Origin: Streptomyces sp. A1277
Lineage (GTDB): Bacteria > Actinomycetota > Actinomycetes > Streptomycetales > Streptomycetaceae
Assembly: GCF_004795015.1 (NCBI RefSeq)
Contig: NZ_SSBI01000007.1
Span: forward strand, 62,001-126,000
Direction: 5' to 3'
DNA length: 64,000 nucleotides
Numbering within the stretch: the first letter of the stretch is position 1; the number at the start of each line of letters is the position of its first letter. This document shows, in pieces, positions 53,242-62,130 of this stretch. Made by a program: the position numbers and the translations under genes. The notes beneath the pieces were generated by a model. It made no database searches. It was not told the origin of the DNA and was given only the letters and a program-made list of their open reading frames with translations.

Positions 53242-53947
53242 ATGGCGACCCAGACCGAAGCGGGCAGAACGGCGCACGGACGCGCTCTCGAAGGAACGGA
53301 TCGTGCGGGCCGCGATCCAGATACTCGACACCGACGGTGAGGGAGCGCTGACGTTCCGCGCCCTCGCGGCGCGCCTGGCCACCGGCAGCGGGGCGATCTA
53401 CTGGCACGTCGCCAACAAGGGCGAGCTGCTGGCCGCCGCCACCGACGACGTCATCGCCCGCGTCGTGACGGACGTGCCGAGCGGAGCCGACCCCCGGACG
53501 GCGATCCGGGCCATCGCCCTGGGGATCTTCGACGCGAGCGACGCGCACCCCTGGGTGGGCCGCCACCTCTCCCTCACACCTTGGCTGGCCGCGATGCCCC
53601 AGATCTTCGAGGGCATCGGCGGCCAGCTCCAGGCGCTGGGCGTCAGCGAGGACGCCTGGTTCGACTCGGCGTCCGCGCTGGTGAACTACATCCTCGGCGT
53701 CGCCGGCCAGAACGCCGCCAACGGCCGCGCGCTCGTCCACGGCACCGATCGCACAGCCTTTCTGGGTGCGGTCGCCGAACAGTGGAGGCGGCTCGACCCG
53801 GCGCGGTACCCCTTCGTGCACCGGGTGGCGGCGCAACTGGCCGACCACGACGACCGCGAGCAGTTCCTCGCCGGCATCGACCTCATCCTGGCCGGCCTCA
53901 AGACGGCGACACCGTCGCCGGGCACCTCAGGCGGCGACGGGACCTGA
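53242..53947 (+). pseudogene. TetR-family regulator with a frameshift near the start
   Basis: The ATG at 53242 opens MATQTEAGRTA, but the rest lies in another frame from about 53278: RRTDALSKERIVRAAIQILD, TFRALAARLATGSGAIYWHV and a TetR_C-type ligand domain with VGRHLSLTPWLAAMPQIFEG and ILGVAGQNAANGRA. Alternative in-frame starts upstream overlap the operators and look unnatural. The intact protein would be about 235 residues and would repress the divergent flavin monooxygenase. A single-base error or mutation is the simplest explanation. Confidence 0.75.
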
Positions 53948-54202
53948 CCGGGCGCCGCGCGCCGGGCTGCCGCCCTCGTCCGCCACGCCCGCTGCCGTGG
54001 TGAACGCACTGTTACGCAGAAGAGCGTCGGCGGTGCTCAGGGCCTCCCGCACATCGCTCACGCCCGTCATGACACACAGGGTGTACGCCGTGTCCTCACG
54101 TTGCCGGACGGTGTCCGGGGTGGAACGGCGCTCGTCCTCGATCACCGCGTCGGCGTAACGGGACAGCGCGGCACGCAGGTCTCCGGGCGTGGGAAGCAGC
54201 AC
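53927..54202 (-). CDS. DUF5133 protein
   Basis: A 91-residue protein of the Streptomyces DUF5133 family: LLPTPGDLRAALSRYADAVI, then RQREDTAYTLCVMTGVSDVR and EALSTADALL. Function unknown; members are small and often near development or stress genes. GTG 54202 is preferred because GAGGAGGAG lies six bases upstream and the family starts at MLLP; an earlier GTG at 54229 is possible. Its 3' end overlaps the TetR gene end by 21 bases. Confidence 0.8.
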   Translation of the reverse strand: MLLPTPGDLRAALSRYADAVIEDERRSTPDTVRQREDTAYTLCVMTGVSDVREALSTADALLRNSAFTTAAGVADEGGSPARGARSGPVAA

Positions 54203-54618
54203 AGCCAACTCCTCCTCAAAATGGACCACCCCTCCCGAACCGGCACGACAGGCGGGGCAGGGGGATCACTCACGATGATCTTCCAGTTCCCCGCATCGTG
54301 CAGAGCATTCCCCCGTATTCCGGCCACCCCGCCAGGCCCGATATCGCCGCTCGTACGGGGCAGACGTCGGGTATGGCCGGGGTGGCCGCTCTGCGGAAGT
54401 CGAAACGGGACCCGCACGGCAGGCCCCCCGGTCATGCAGAGCCGGGCGAGGCGGAACGAGGCTGCGTGTGACCGAAGCGCGCCACACAGTGCCACACCTC
54501 CCGGCCCCGGCAGCAGAGGCCCACGAACACGGAATTGTTCGCCGGCCGCCCGTCCCGGAGAGATGATGCGGCGGAAGGAATTGTCTGCGTGCCGCGCTAG
54601 CCGACCGGGGGGTCCCCA
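54203..54618. other. 416-base gap without recognisable gene
   Basis: Between divergent DUF5133 and hypothetical genes. A 10-bp inverted repeat with GGCCACCCCG and CGGGGTGGCC arms occurs at about 54319-54386. No open frame with family similarity was found; promoters of both genes should lie here. Confidence 0.4.
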
Positions 54619-55182
54619 GTGAGTCCGATCGACCAGATACTTCCGCTCGCGGGCGTCGCCCTCGGAGCCGCCATGTCGTTCCTGGTGAGCAGCGCGACCG
54701 AACGTACGAGGTGGCGCAGACAGCAAGCCGTCCGCTGGGACGAACGCCGCCTCACGGCCTATGCCGAGTACGCCCACGCCGTCAAGGAGTTGGCGGCGCG
54801 CTACCAGATGATCGCTGCCGCCCGGGGACTGACCTCGGGCCCCATCCCGCTGGAGCCGACCCCCGAAGTGCTGTCGGAGGTCAGCCAGTTGGAGTCCAGA
54901 CGCTCCGCCCTGTCGGAGACGCTCGGGCTGCTCGGTGACACCGAGGCGAACACCGCGTCCAAGTCGCTGGACCACTGCTTGTGGCGGTTGGAGTCCCTGG
55001 CCCGGGGCGTCACCATGGAGGCCCGACACGACTGGGACCAGGCATACCTGGAGTTTCGGAACGCGCGGAACCGCTACATCGAGCGCGCACGGGCGAGCCT
55101 CGGTGTCACCGGGGCCGTCGCCCGGGACGTGGCCTGGCCCGCCGCATGGCGTCCCGCCGCGCGGTCGTCCTCCTCCCCGTGA
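54619..55182 (+). CDS. Hypothetical protein with N-terminal membrane helix and coiled coil
   Basis: A 187-residue protein. Residues 8-26 form a membrane helix (LPLAGVALGAAMSFLVSSA), followed by a basic stretch (ERTRWRRQQAVRWDERR) and long helices rich in Leu, Glu and Arg that look like a cytoplasmic helical bundle. I do not recognise the family. GTG 54619 is the start. It stands alone. Confidence 0.65.
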   Translation: MSPIDQILPLAGVALGAAMSFLVSSATERTRWRRQQAVRWDERRLTAYAEYAHAVKELAARYQMIAAARGLTSGPIPLEPTPEVLSEVSQLESRRSALSETLGLLGDTEANTASKSLDHCLWRLESLARGVTMEARHDWDQAYLEFRNARNRYIERARASLGVTGAVARDVAWPAAWRPAARSSSSP

Positions 55183-55241
55183 GGACGACGTACACGCGTC
55201 CCGCCGCCCGGACGACGCGGCCGGCTCCTCCCGCCCCGCTG

Positions 55242-55901
55242 TCAGGCGATCAGCTGTACGACCAGCGCCAGGAGCAGGAGCGCGCCGACCACGACCCCCG
55301 TGATCTGCCAGGTCCGCTTCCGGGTCGGGAGCGTCATGACGTGCGGCTGCCCGGCCGTGGGGAACACGAAGTAGATCCTGTGCGGGTGCTCGGGCACGGT
55401 GACCCGGGCCATCCGCGTGTACCGGGCGTCCGTGTGACGTGCGATCTCCAGGCCACGCGGCTGAAGCAGCGCCTTCAGGCTCGCACCGAACTCCTCCACG
55501 AGGTAGTCGCGCAGAAGGTCCCTGCCGGTGAGACCGGTCCAGCTCCCGTGCTCGCGCACCTGCTGCCGCGCCGGGTACGGGACGCCGTATTCGGGCAACC
55601 GGACCTTGAGCGTCTTGGGCTTCCGGGTGATGACGTCCTCGGTCCACGTCACGGTCCTGCCGGTGCCAGCGCAGCGCCCGTGCCATACGGTGCCGTCCCC
55701 GCCACAGTCCGGACAGCCCCTGATCCCGGTCGCCCGACAGGTGGTGCAGCGCACGCTGCCACTGCCCTGGCAGGCGGCGCAGGCAGCAGCGTGCGCACCG
55801 CACTCCCGGCACAGGACGCGGCCCGCTAACTGGTGCGACTCGAAACCGGGCTGGTGCCTGGTACGGGAGCCGGTCCTGTGCGAGGCGCCGCCGTACTGCA
55901 A
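55242..55901 (-). CDS. Zinc-finger (DnaJ-type CxxCxGxG) protein with C-terminal membrane anchor
   Basis: A 219-residue protein. Residues 28-85 contain about ten cysteines in CxxC pairs, several as CxxCxGxG (CRECG, CAACQGSG, CTTCRATG, CPDCGGDG), resembling the DnaJ zinc domain. A middle domain of about 90 residues follows, and the C-terminus is a single transmembrane helix (ITGVVVGALLLLALVVQLIA), so the finger faces the cytoplasm. It may bind unfolded or partner proteins at the membrane. ATG 55901 lies 12 bases after the UbiB-remnant stop, so the two probably shared a transcript. Confidence 0.75.
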   Translation of the reverse strand: MQYGGASHRTGSRTRHQPGFESHQLAGRVLCRECGAHAAACAACQGSGSVRCTTCRATGIRGCPDCGGDGTVWHGRCAGTGRTVTWTEDVITRKPKTLKVRLPEYGVPYPARQQVREHGSWTGLTGRDLLRDYLVEEFGASLKALLQPRGLEIARHTDARYTRMARVTVPEHPHRIYFVFPTAGQPHVMTLPTRKRTWQITGVVVGALLLLALVVQLIA

Positions 55902-55913
55902 GGCGCTGCGGGC

Positions 55914-56715
55914 TCACCCCTCCGCAGGGGGTGTGGAGTGCCTGCCGCGCATGAGGCCGCTCATCTGGTCGGTCACCGAGCCGATTCCGAGCATCACTTC
56001 CAGGGCGGTCCGGGCCACCTTTTCCTTCGAGACGGTCTCGGCCGCCAGGGACAGCATGACGTGCTGCATTTCCGCCTTGAACACCTCGATGAGGGAGAGT
56101 CCCGGTGCCAGACAGCGCACCGACCCCTCGACATTGGCGAATGCCTTGCCGAGGACGGCGACCGTGGGACTGGTCCGGATCCCCCGCTTGGTGGAGCACG
56201 TCAGAACGCGGGTGAGGGTCAGGCCGAAGTTGAGTTCTTCGAGGGGGGCGTCGGCGATCTGCGGCACCAGGACCGCCATGTCGGAGGCGAAGGCACCGAG
56301 CTTCGCCCACGGTGTGGCATGCCCCAGCTCCACCCACGCCTTGGCCAGGCCGTGACCGTCGTTCTGGGCCAGCGACAGGAGGATCAGCATGAGCAGCATG
56401 CCCGTTCGCCGGTCGGTGCGCCCCACCATGCCCCAGTCGATCGGGGCGGCCTTCTCCCCGGGCGCGACGAAGACGTTCCCGGGATGGAGATCGGCGTGGA
56501 AGAAGCGGTGGACGAAGAAGCCGCGAAACACGAACGCCAGCAGATCCTCCCCGATGCCCAGCCGTTCGTGCGTGGAGAAGGCGTCCCGGTCGGCGTGGCG
56601 GATGGACGGCCCGGGGCCAGGCTCTGAATCAGAACCCGCGGGGTGGCGACGAAGACCTCCGGCACCGCGAGGTGTTTGAAGGAAACGGCGAGCTCGGGCG
56701 GCTCGCCTCATGTTG
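55914..56715 (-). pseudogene. UbiB/ABC1-type kinase-like protein, 5'-truncated and frameshifted
   Basis: The C-terminal two-thirds of an AarF/UbiB protein. In order: EARNMRRAARARR; a shift at about 56690; PELAVSFKHLAVPEVFVATP and RVLIQSLAPG; a shift at about 56610 (one C missing in a G/C run); then GPSIRHADRDAF, FFHADLHPGNVF (the catalytic loop) and IDWGMVGR. The stop is at 55914. The N-terminal KxGQ lobe is gone, replaced by terpene-cyclase sequence. Such proteins support isoprenoid-quinone or lipid metabolism. It is dead here unless expressed as a short fragment. Confidence 0.75.
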
Positions 56716-57230
56716 CGTGCCTCTGCGGGGAGGACAGCAGTCTCATGGCGAGGTACCTCGCCCAAGGAGGGCATGTGCCCGTGCGCGTAATTCCCGACCT
56801 GCCAGCACCCCCCCCCGACAGCCACGCCCGGTGGGCTGCGGCGAAACGGTGGAACTGAACCGTGGTGCCCAGGGAGCGGAAGCGGCCCGCGATGTCCTGC
56901 AACGGCGGGATGAAGCGCTCGCCGTCGGCGCGGTCCGCGGCGCCTCAAGAGCTCGTCGCACACGCCCGGCCACCGCGTTGAACTCGGCGGACCGCCTGCT
57001 CAGTGGTCCGTCGTCGCATCGGGCGTCATCGAAGGCGAATCCCCAGTACACCCACAGCGCCGTGGCCGGGAGGCGGTCGTCGTCCGCTCCGGAGCGAACC
57101 GTCCGTAGAAATCGACACTCCGCGAAGCGGCGATCCGCCGGTACTCGTCGTCGGTCGCGCTCATACCGCACGTGCGGATCCATTCCAGAGCCCCCCGCTC
57201 GATCGACAGGGCGTGGGGATGGGAGCGGGA
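56715..57230 (-). pseudogene. Class I terpene cyclase, N-terminal half with multiple frameshifts
   Basis: Joined frames give a terpene synthase N-terminal half: SIERGALEWIRTCGMSATDD, EYRRIAASRSVDFYGRFAPE; then ADDDRLPATALWVYWGFAFD with the metal-binding DDARCD motif at about 57010-57031, PLSRRSAEFNAVAGRVRRAL; then DGERFIPPLQDIAGRFRSLG and TTVQFHRFAAAHRAWLSG; then WQVGNYAHGHMPSLGE and finally LAMRLLSS. Frame changes occur near 57085, 56948, 56815 and 56755, and a run of nine Cs lies at about 56810. The C-terminal half, with the NSE magnesium triad, is missing; the sequence runs into the UbiB fragment. It once made a cyclic terpene; the product is unknown. Confidence 0.75.
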
Positions 57231-57290
57231 CCCACCCGATCCGGCCGCCGTGCACCCCCGCCCCTCGCCCTGCGCTACCTTCCCGAAGAT

Positions 57291-57635
57291 ATGGACGACG
57301 AGGCCGACGCACCCTTCATCGACCCGGGTTCGGACTACCCGTGCTGCTGGTTCTGCCCCGCACTGCGTCTTCCGCGCACCGGCTTCCTCGTCGCGGACCG
57401 GCCCAGCAGGGACTGGCCGTTCGACGCGGCGGACGGCTTCCGGTACACCGTCGACACCCGGACCCCGGTCTGCGTACACCCCGGCCGCGTCGGCCTGGAC
57501 CCGGAGCGCACGGCCCGGATCTACGTGGACCCTCCGCTGCCGGACCCCGAGGAGAGCGACCCGGCGCCGACCGGACGGCGCCGCCGATGGTGGCGGCTGA
57601 GGCCCGGCCCGAAGAGCGTGTCGGGACGGCGGTAG
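57291..57635 (+). CDS. Hypothetical protein
   Basis: A 114-residue hydrophilic protein of unknown family. The N-terminus is acidic and holds a CCWFC cluster (SDYPCCWFCPAL) and a later VCVHP, which could bind a metal. The C-terminus is Arg/Pro-rich. ATG 57291 follows CCGAAGAT; no strong ribosome site. The membrane glutaredoxin gene starts 11 bases later on the same strand, so the two are probably co-transcribed. Confidence 0.55.
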   Translation: MDDEADAPFIDPGSDYPCCWFCPALRLPRTGFLVADRPSRDWPFDAADGFRYTVDTRTPVCVHPGRVGLDPERTARIYVDPPLPDPEESDPAPTGRRRRWWRLRPGPKSVSGRR

Positions 57636-57646
57636 CCTGCGTCTTC

Positions 57647-58084
57647 ATGATGCGTGCCTGGCTGCTGCCGATACTGGTCTTCGTCTGCGGTGCAGGCGCC
57701 GCGACCGGGCTGTTCCGCAGGGAACACCTCGCCGAAGGCGTCACCATCGTGCTCGCCTTCACCCTGCTCGCGTACCTGAACTCGCCCCTGATCTTCCCGA
57801 AGTCGATCGGCGCGTTGGAGGCACAGCACCGCAGCGCGCTCGACGGCCGCCCGATCGTCTTCTGGCGTCCGGGCTGCGCGTACTGCATGCGCCTGCGCAT
57901 CCGGCTTCGCCCCCGCGCCCGCCAACTGCACTGGGTCAATATCTGGAGCGACCCGGAAGCAGCTGCGCTGGTGCGGACGGCCAACGACGGCAACGAAACG
58001 GTCCCCACCGTCTTCGTGGCGGGCACACCGCACACCAACCCGGACCCGGCCTGGGTACGCGAGCAGCTCGCCCACTCCACGTGA
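57647..58084 (+). CDS. Membrane-anchored glutaredoxin-like protein
   Basis: A 145-residue protein. Two transmembrane helices (LLPILVFVCGAGAATGLF; GVTIVLAFTLLAYLNSPLIF) are followed by a glutaredoxin fold: VFWRPGCAYCMRLR with the redox pair Cys77 and Cys80, then the cis-proline loop NETVPTVFV (Pro120). This matches actinomycete mycoredoxin-type domains, which use mycothiol to reduce disulfides; here it is tethered to the membrane with the active site probably cytoplasmic. ATG 57647 and ATG 57650 are equally likely. Confidence 0.85.
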   Translation: MMRAWLLPILVFVCGAGAATGLFRREHLAEGVTIVLAFTLLAYLNSPLIFPKSIGALEAQHRSALDGRPIVFWRPGCAYCMRLRIRLRPRARQLHWVNIWSDPEAAALVRTANDGNETVPTVFVAGTPHTNPDPAWVREQLAHST

Positions 58085-58132
58085 CGCGACTGAAGCACCG
58101 CAACCCGAACGAGGCGGGCTCGGGCTCCGCAC

Positions 58133-58229
58133 AGCGCACGCGCACCGGCCGCGAAGCAGCGCACGCGCACCGGCCGCGAAGAGCGCACGCGCACCGGCCG
58201 CGAAGAGCGCACGCGCACCGGCCGCGAAG
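58133..58229. repeat. Four tandem copies of a 24-bp unit
   Basis: AGCGCACGCGCACCGGCCGC plus GAAG is repeated four times (58133, 58158, 58182, 58206); the first copy has one extra base, the others are identical. There are no spacers, so it is a minisatellite, not CRISPR. It lies between convergent glutaredoxin and sirtuin genes. Confidence 0.9.
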
Positions 58230-58270
58230 CCGTGACAAGGGCATCCGAGCCCGCGGCTCACCGCCCGCCG

Positions 58271-59188
58271 TCAGGCTCCCATCGCCCGGTCCCGACGGGC
58301 CGCCTCCGCATCCTCGACGGCGACGCCCAGCCGGTCGCAGACCGTACTGAGAGCCGGCCCGAGCGGCAGCGAGATCCGCGTGACGGCTTGCGGGTCGCCC
58401 CGGGTCGGCTCCCGGTTGACGATGAGCACCGGTTTTCCGGTCCCCGCGGCCTGCCGGACGAACCGGAGCCCCGACATCACCGTCAGCGAGGAGCCCAGGA
58501 CCAGGAGCGACGTCGCCCCACGGATCAGCTCGCGGCAGTGCTCGACCCGCGCCGGGGGCACGGCTTCGCCGAAGAACACCACGTCCGGCTTGAGGACGCC
58601 GCCGCAGACCGCGCACGGCACCACCCGGAAGTCACCGACCTGCTCGTCGGTGAGATCGGCGTCGCCGTCCGGATTGACCGCGGCGGCCACCGGCTCGAAC
58701 CCCGGATTGGCCTCCTCCAGCCGCCGCGCGACCTCCCGGCGCGAGACGAACGTGCCGCAGGAAAGGCAGACCACCCGGTCCAGGCCCCCGTGCAGCTCCA
58801 CGACGTCCTCGCTGCCGGCGGCCTGGTGCAGACCGTCGACGTTCTGGGTGATCACCCCCGAGAGCAGACCGCTGCGCCCGAACGCGGCCACCGCCCGGTG
58901 ACCGGCGTTCGGGCGTGCGCGCCGGAAGGTCCTCCAGCCGAGGTGACTGCGCGCCCAGTATCGGCGCCGGGCCTGAGCACCGCCGGTGAAGTCCTGGTAC
59001 GTCATCGGAGTGTGCCGGCTCAGGCTCCCGCCCTCGCCCCGGTAGTCGGGGATGCCGGACTCCGTCGAGATGCCCGCTCCGCTCAGCACCAGCACACCGC
59101 CGCCCCGGAGTGCTTCGACCACGGGGGCCGGATCCGTGGTGGCCGGTGGCAGGCTGTCGGTGGGAGTCCAGCTCAGAGTGGGGCGCAT
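58271..59188 (-). CDS. Sirtuin (NAD+-dependent protein deacylase)
   Basis: A 305-residue Sir2-family enzyme. NAD-binding motifs are GAGISTESGIPDYRG and TQNVDGLHQAAG; the catalytic His is in ELHGGL; a zinc ribbon is formed by VCLSC and CAVC; GSSLTVMSG and VNREPT complete the pocket. It removes acyl groups from lysines using NAD+, for instance on acetyl-CoA synthetase and histone-like proteins. ATG 59188 has GGAG eight bases upstream; ATG 59194 is too close to it. The gene ends beside the tandem repeat. Confidence 0.94.
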   Translation of the reverse strand: MRPTLSWTPTDSLPPATTDPAPVVEALRGGGVLVLSGAGISTESGIPDYRGEGGSLSRHTPMTYQDFTGGAQARRRYWARSHLGWRTFRRARPNAGHRAVAAFGRSGLLSGVITQNVDGLHQAAGSEDVVELHGGLDRVVCLSCGTFVSRREVARRLEEANPGFEPVAAAVNPDGDADLTDEQVGDFRVVPCAVCGGVLKPDVVFFGEAVPPARVEHCRELIRGATSLLVLGSSLTVMSGLRFVRQAAGTGKPVLIVNREPTRGDPQAVTRISLPLGPALSTVCDRLGVAVEDAEAARRDRAMGA

Positions 59189-59231
59189 GCGCATGGCTCC
59201 AGGGTACGGAACGGGCCCCGCCACCCCGAGG

Positions 59232-61835
59232 TCACGACAGGAGCTCGACGTACCCGTCGGTTCCGTGCACGCGAATGCGCTGCCCGTCCCGGATCAGCCG
59301 GGTGGCACGCTCCACACCCACCACGGCCGGCAGACCGTACTCCCGGGCGATCACCGCACCATGCGTCATCAGGCCGCCCACCTCCGTCACCAGCCCCGTG
59401 ATGCCGACGAACAGCGGCGACCAGCTCGGGTCCGTGAACGTCGTGACCAGGATGTCGCCCGCTTCGAGCTCCGCCTGCGCCACATCGAGGATGACGCGCG
59501 CCCTCCCCTCAGCGGTCCCGGCGGAAACGGGCAGGCCGGTCAGCGCACCGGCAGGCACGTCGTCCCGCTGCCGGTATGCCCCGTTGACGGCGTCGCCCTC
59601 CGACGTCAGCACCCGCGGCGGGGTGAGCGCGCGGTACGCCCGGAACGCCTCCCTGCGCCGCTGGACGAGCCGCTCATCCACCGCGTTCGCGCGCACGACG
59701 TCCCGGAACTCCTCGAAGGTGAGCGAGAAGACATCCTCCTTCTCGGCCAGCACGCCGTCCCGGACCAGCCGCTCGGCCTCCCGCATCAGGGCCTGCTTGT
59801 AGAGGAAATAGCGGCCGACGATGCCGTACTTCGGATACTCGCGGTACCCGATGAAGGTGCGGACCCGGTCGATCATCCGCTTGGTCTCCTCGGCCTTCCG
59901 GTCCCCGTCCGGCAGAGCCCGCAAGCGTGACAGCACGTCCCGCTCCTTCGCCAGCGCCCGCTGCCGCCCCTCCTCGAAGCGCCGCCCGGCGGCACCCGGC
60001 TCGAAGATCCGCACATTGTCGAGGATCACGGGCACCAGCGCGGTGGGGCGCTCACGCCAGCGCGGCCTCGTGATGTCGATCTCGCCGACACACCGCATGC
60101 CGAACCGGTCCAGGTAGGCATCGATGGCGTCACGCGCCTCCGCCCCGCCCGCGACCTTCGCCAGCCCGTCCAGGAAGCCCTCGTCCTCCCCGACGCTCCG
60201 CAGATACGCCACCACCTCCGGATGCGGACGCACCGCATCCGCGACGTCGAGCAGCGCGAGACCCATCTCGGAGGTCACATTGCCGGGCGCGGACAGCGTG
60301 AGCGTGTCGGCCACGTTCTTCTCGCCCAGCCACTCCTGCAGCCTGTCGTTCAGCCACCACGTGGCCTCCATTCCCGCCATGATCGCCTGCATGCTCAGCG
60401 GATCACTGAGGACCCGCTTGTGCTCGGCGAAGGCATCCAGCAGGAAGTCGAACAGCGCGGACCCGGACTTCTCCCGGATGTCCCGTTCCAGCGCGGCAAT
60501 GGAATCCTCGCTGCGCCGGATCAGCTCGCGGACGACGGCAGGATCGGTCCCGATCGGCGCCGGCGCGCCGCCCGGCGGAGGCCCACCGGGCCCCTCGTCC
60601 GGGAGCGACGGTACGAAGCCGAAGCGGTCGAGGACCGTTTCCAGGGCATCCCTCACCAACGGATCGCCCTTCCCCATGGCATCGAGGAGGCCGGCGCGGC
60701 TCGCCGGCGAGGCCAGGCGTCGCGTGACGTCGACGAACAGCCTCTCGCCCGCCTCATGCATGGGCACCATGGCGGTCAGCTGCCACATGGACAGCCCCAG
60801 CGGCATCATGGCGTCGGTCATCATCTGCTGATGACCGACGGACACGTAGACGTGGTTCTCCCGGTCATCGGCGTCGGGGATGGGAAACAACGTCGTGACC
60901 GGCCGGCTCTGCACGATCCGGAACCCGTCGCCGACCAGGCACCATTCGATGTCCTGCGGACTGCCGAAGTGCCCTTCGATCCGCCGCCCGAGCTGCACGA
61001 GCCGCACGACCTGCTCATCCGTCAGCGCGGGCTGCTCCCGCTGCCCCGCGTCGATCGGCACCTCCTGCGTCCCGCCATCCGGCAGAGCCTGCACGGCACA
61101 CTGCTTGGCGGCGATCGACTTGTCGATGATCTCGTCGCCGCGCACCTTGAAGACGTCCGGGTTCACCAGACCGGACACCAGGGCCTCGCCCAGTCCGAAA
61201 CCGGCGTCCACGGTGGCGACCCTCCGGTTGCCCGTGACGGGGTCGGCCGTGAACAGAATCCCGGACGCCTGGGGGAACACCACGTGCTGCACGACCACGG
61301 CCATGTGAACCGTGCGGTGGTCGACGCCGTTGCGCTGCCGGTACGCCACGGCCCGCTCGGTGAACAGCGAGGCCCAGCACCGGCTGACGTGCCGCAGGAC
61401 CGCCTCCGGCCCGATGACGTTCAGATACGTGTCCTGCTGGCCGGCGAAGGACGCCGTCGGCAGATCCTCCGCCGTCGCGCTGGACCGTACGGCGTAAGCG
61501 GCCCGCTCCCCGTGCCGGTTCAGCGCACCCGTGACGGCCGCCGCGAGATCGCCCGGCAGCGCAATGCCCTCGACGGTCCGGCGGATCTCCGCGCTGAGCG
61601 TACGGATCGCCTCCCGGTCGTCCGCGTCCACACCCGACAGCCGATCAAGCTGCGCACCGACGGCCGGCGCCCCGGCCACGACCTGCCGAAACGCCTCCGT
61701 GGTCACGCAGAAGCCGTCCGGCACGCGGACTCCCTCGATCCGCGACAGCGCACCCAGATGCGCACCTTTGCCGCCGACGACCGCGATCTGCGTCTCGCCG
61801 GCCTCCTGAAGGTTCCACACATACCGCGCACTCAT
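59232..61835 (-). CDS. rph: Rifampin phosphotransferase
   Basis: An 867-residue enzyme related to phosphoenolpyruvate synthase. The ATP-binding domain starts at VGGKGAHLGALS and includes YAVRSSATAEDLPTASFAGQ and DPVTGNRRV; the rifampin-binding domain fills the middle; the C-terminal phosphohistidine domain carries the swivelling His in GGLMTHGAVIAREYG. It phosphorylates rifamycins at the 21-hydroxyl with ATP, inactivating them. Length and order fit the Rph family exactly. ATG 61835 is the start. A perfect rifamycin-associated element at 61993-62010 lies upstream, so expression should be induced by rifamycins. Confidence 0.95.
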   Translation of the reverse strand: MSARYVWNLQEAGETQIAVVGGKGAHLGALSRIEGVRVPDGFCVTTEAFRQVVAGAPAVGAQLDRLSGVDADDREAIRTLSAEIRRTVEGIALPGDLAAAVTGALNRHGERAAYAVRSSATAEDLPTASFAGQQDTYLNVIGPEAVLRHVSRCWASLFTERAVAYRQRNGVDHRTVHMAVVVQHVVFPQASGILFTADPVTGNRRVATVDAGFGLGEALVSGLVNPDVFKVRGDEIIDKSIAAKQCAVQALPDGGTQEVPIDAGQREQPALTDEQVVRLVQLGRRIEGHFGSPQDIEWCLVGDGFRIVQSRPVTTLFPIPDADDRENHVYVSVGHQQMMTDAMMPLGLSMWQLTAMVPMHEAGERLFVDVTRRLASPASRAGLLDAMGKGDPLVRDALETVLDRFGFVPSLPDEGPGGPPPGGAPAPIGTDPAVVRELIRRSEDSIAALERDIREKSGSALFDFLLDAFAEHKRVLSDPLSMQAIMAGMEATWWLNDRLQEWLGEKNVADTLTLSAPGNVTSEMGLALLDVADAVRPHPEVVAYLRSVGEDEGFLDGLAKVAGGAEARDAIDAYLDRFGMRCVGEIDITRPRWRERPTALVPVILDNVRIFEPGAAGRRFEEGRQRALAKERDVLSRLRALPDGDRKAEETKRMIDRVRTFIGYREYPKYGIVGRYFLYKQALMREAERLVRDGVLAEKEDVFSLTFEEFRDVVRANAVDERLVQRRREAFRAYRALTPPRVLTSEGDAVNGAYRQRDDVPAGALTGLPVSAGTAEGRARVILDVAQAELEAGDILVTTFTDPSWSPLFVGITGLVTEVGGLMTHGAVIAREYGLPAVVGVERATRLIRDGQRIRVHGTDGYVELLS

Positions 61836-61992
61836 CGCGAGACCCCCGAGCCGTCCGTGCCTCGTCGCAGTGCGCCTGCCGGCCGAACAGCGGCCGGCTC
61901 CCGCCCCTGCACTGCCGGTCCCACCATTGCTCGCACGTAGTGCCTCGTTTCCGCAGGTTGTGGCCTTGGCCGACGATTGTGCGCCGCGACCC

Positions 61993-62010
61993 GGGCCTTG
62001 CCGCAAGCCC
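61993..62010. promoter_or_regulatory. Rifamycin-associated element (RAE)
   Basis: On the minus strand GGGCTTGCGGCAAGGCCC, the inverted-repeat RAE known before rifamycin-inactivating genes such as rph, rgt and helR in actinomycetes. It is 158 bases before the rph ATG. Confidence 0.9.
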
Positions 62011-62034
62011 CCCGGTGCGCTATAAGTTAAGAAC

Positions 62035-62058
62035 GGCAGGGAGAGCGTTCTCCCTGCC
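62035..62058 (-). terminator. Hairpin terminator of the stress-protein/cyclase operon
   Basis: GGCAGGGAGA and complement (10 bp) around GCGT. Read on the minus strand it is followed by GTTCTTAACTTAT, a T-rich tail. It lies between the cyclase stop and the RAE. Confidence 0.7.
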
Positions 62059-62130
62059 TTTGCTCTTGCCGTCGTACACCGTGCCGTCCAGGCCGTATGC
62101 GTTCGGCGCGCAACCAGGCGCCTCCTCGGG

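Noticed and set aside
54142..56337. A long minus-strand frame spanning the DUF5133 to UbiB region
   Set aside because: It crosses several genes in the wrong frame and has no domain similarity.
58133..58229. Tandem repeats as a possible CRISPR array
   Set aside because: Copies are directly adjacent without spacers, and no cas genes are present.
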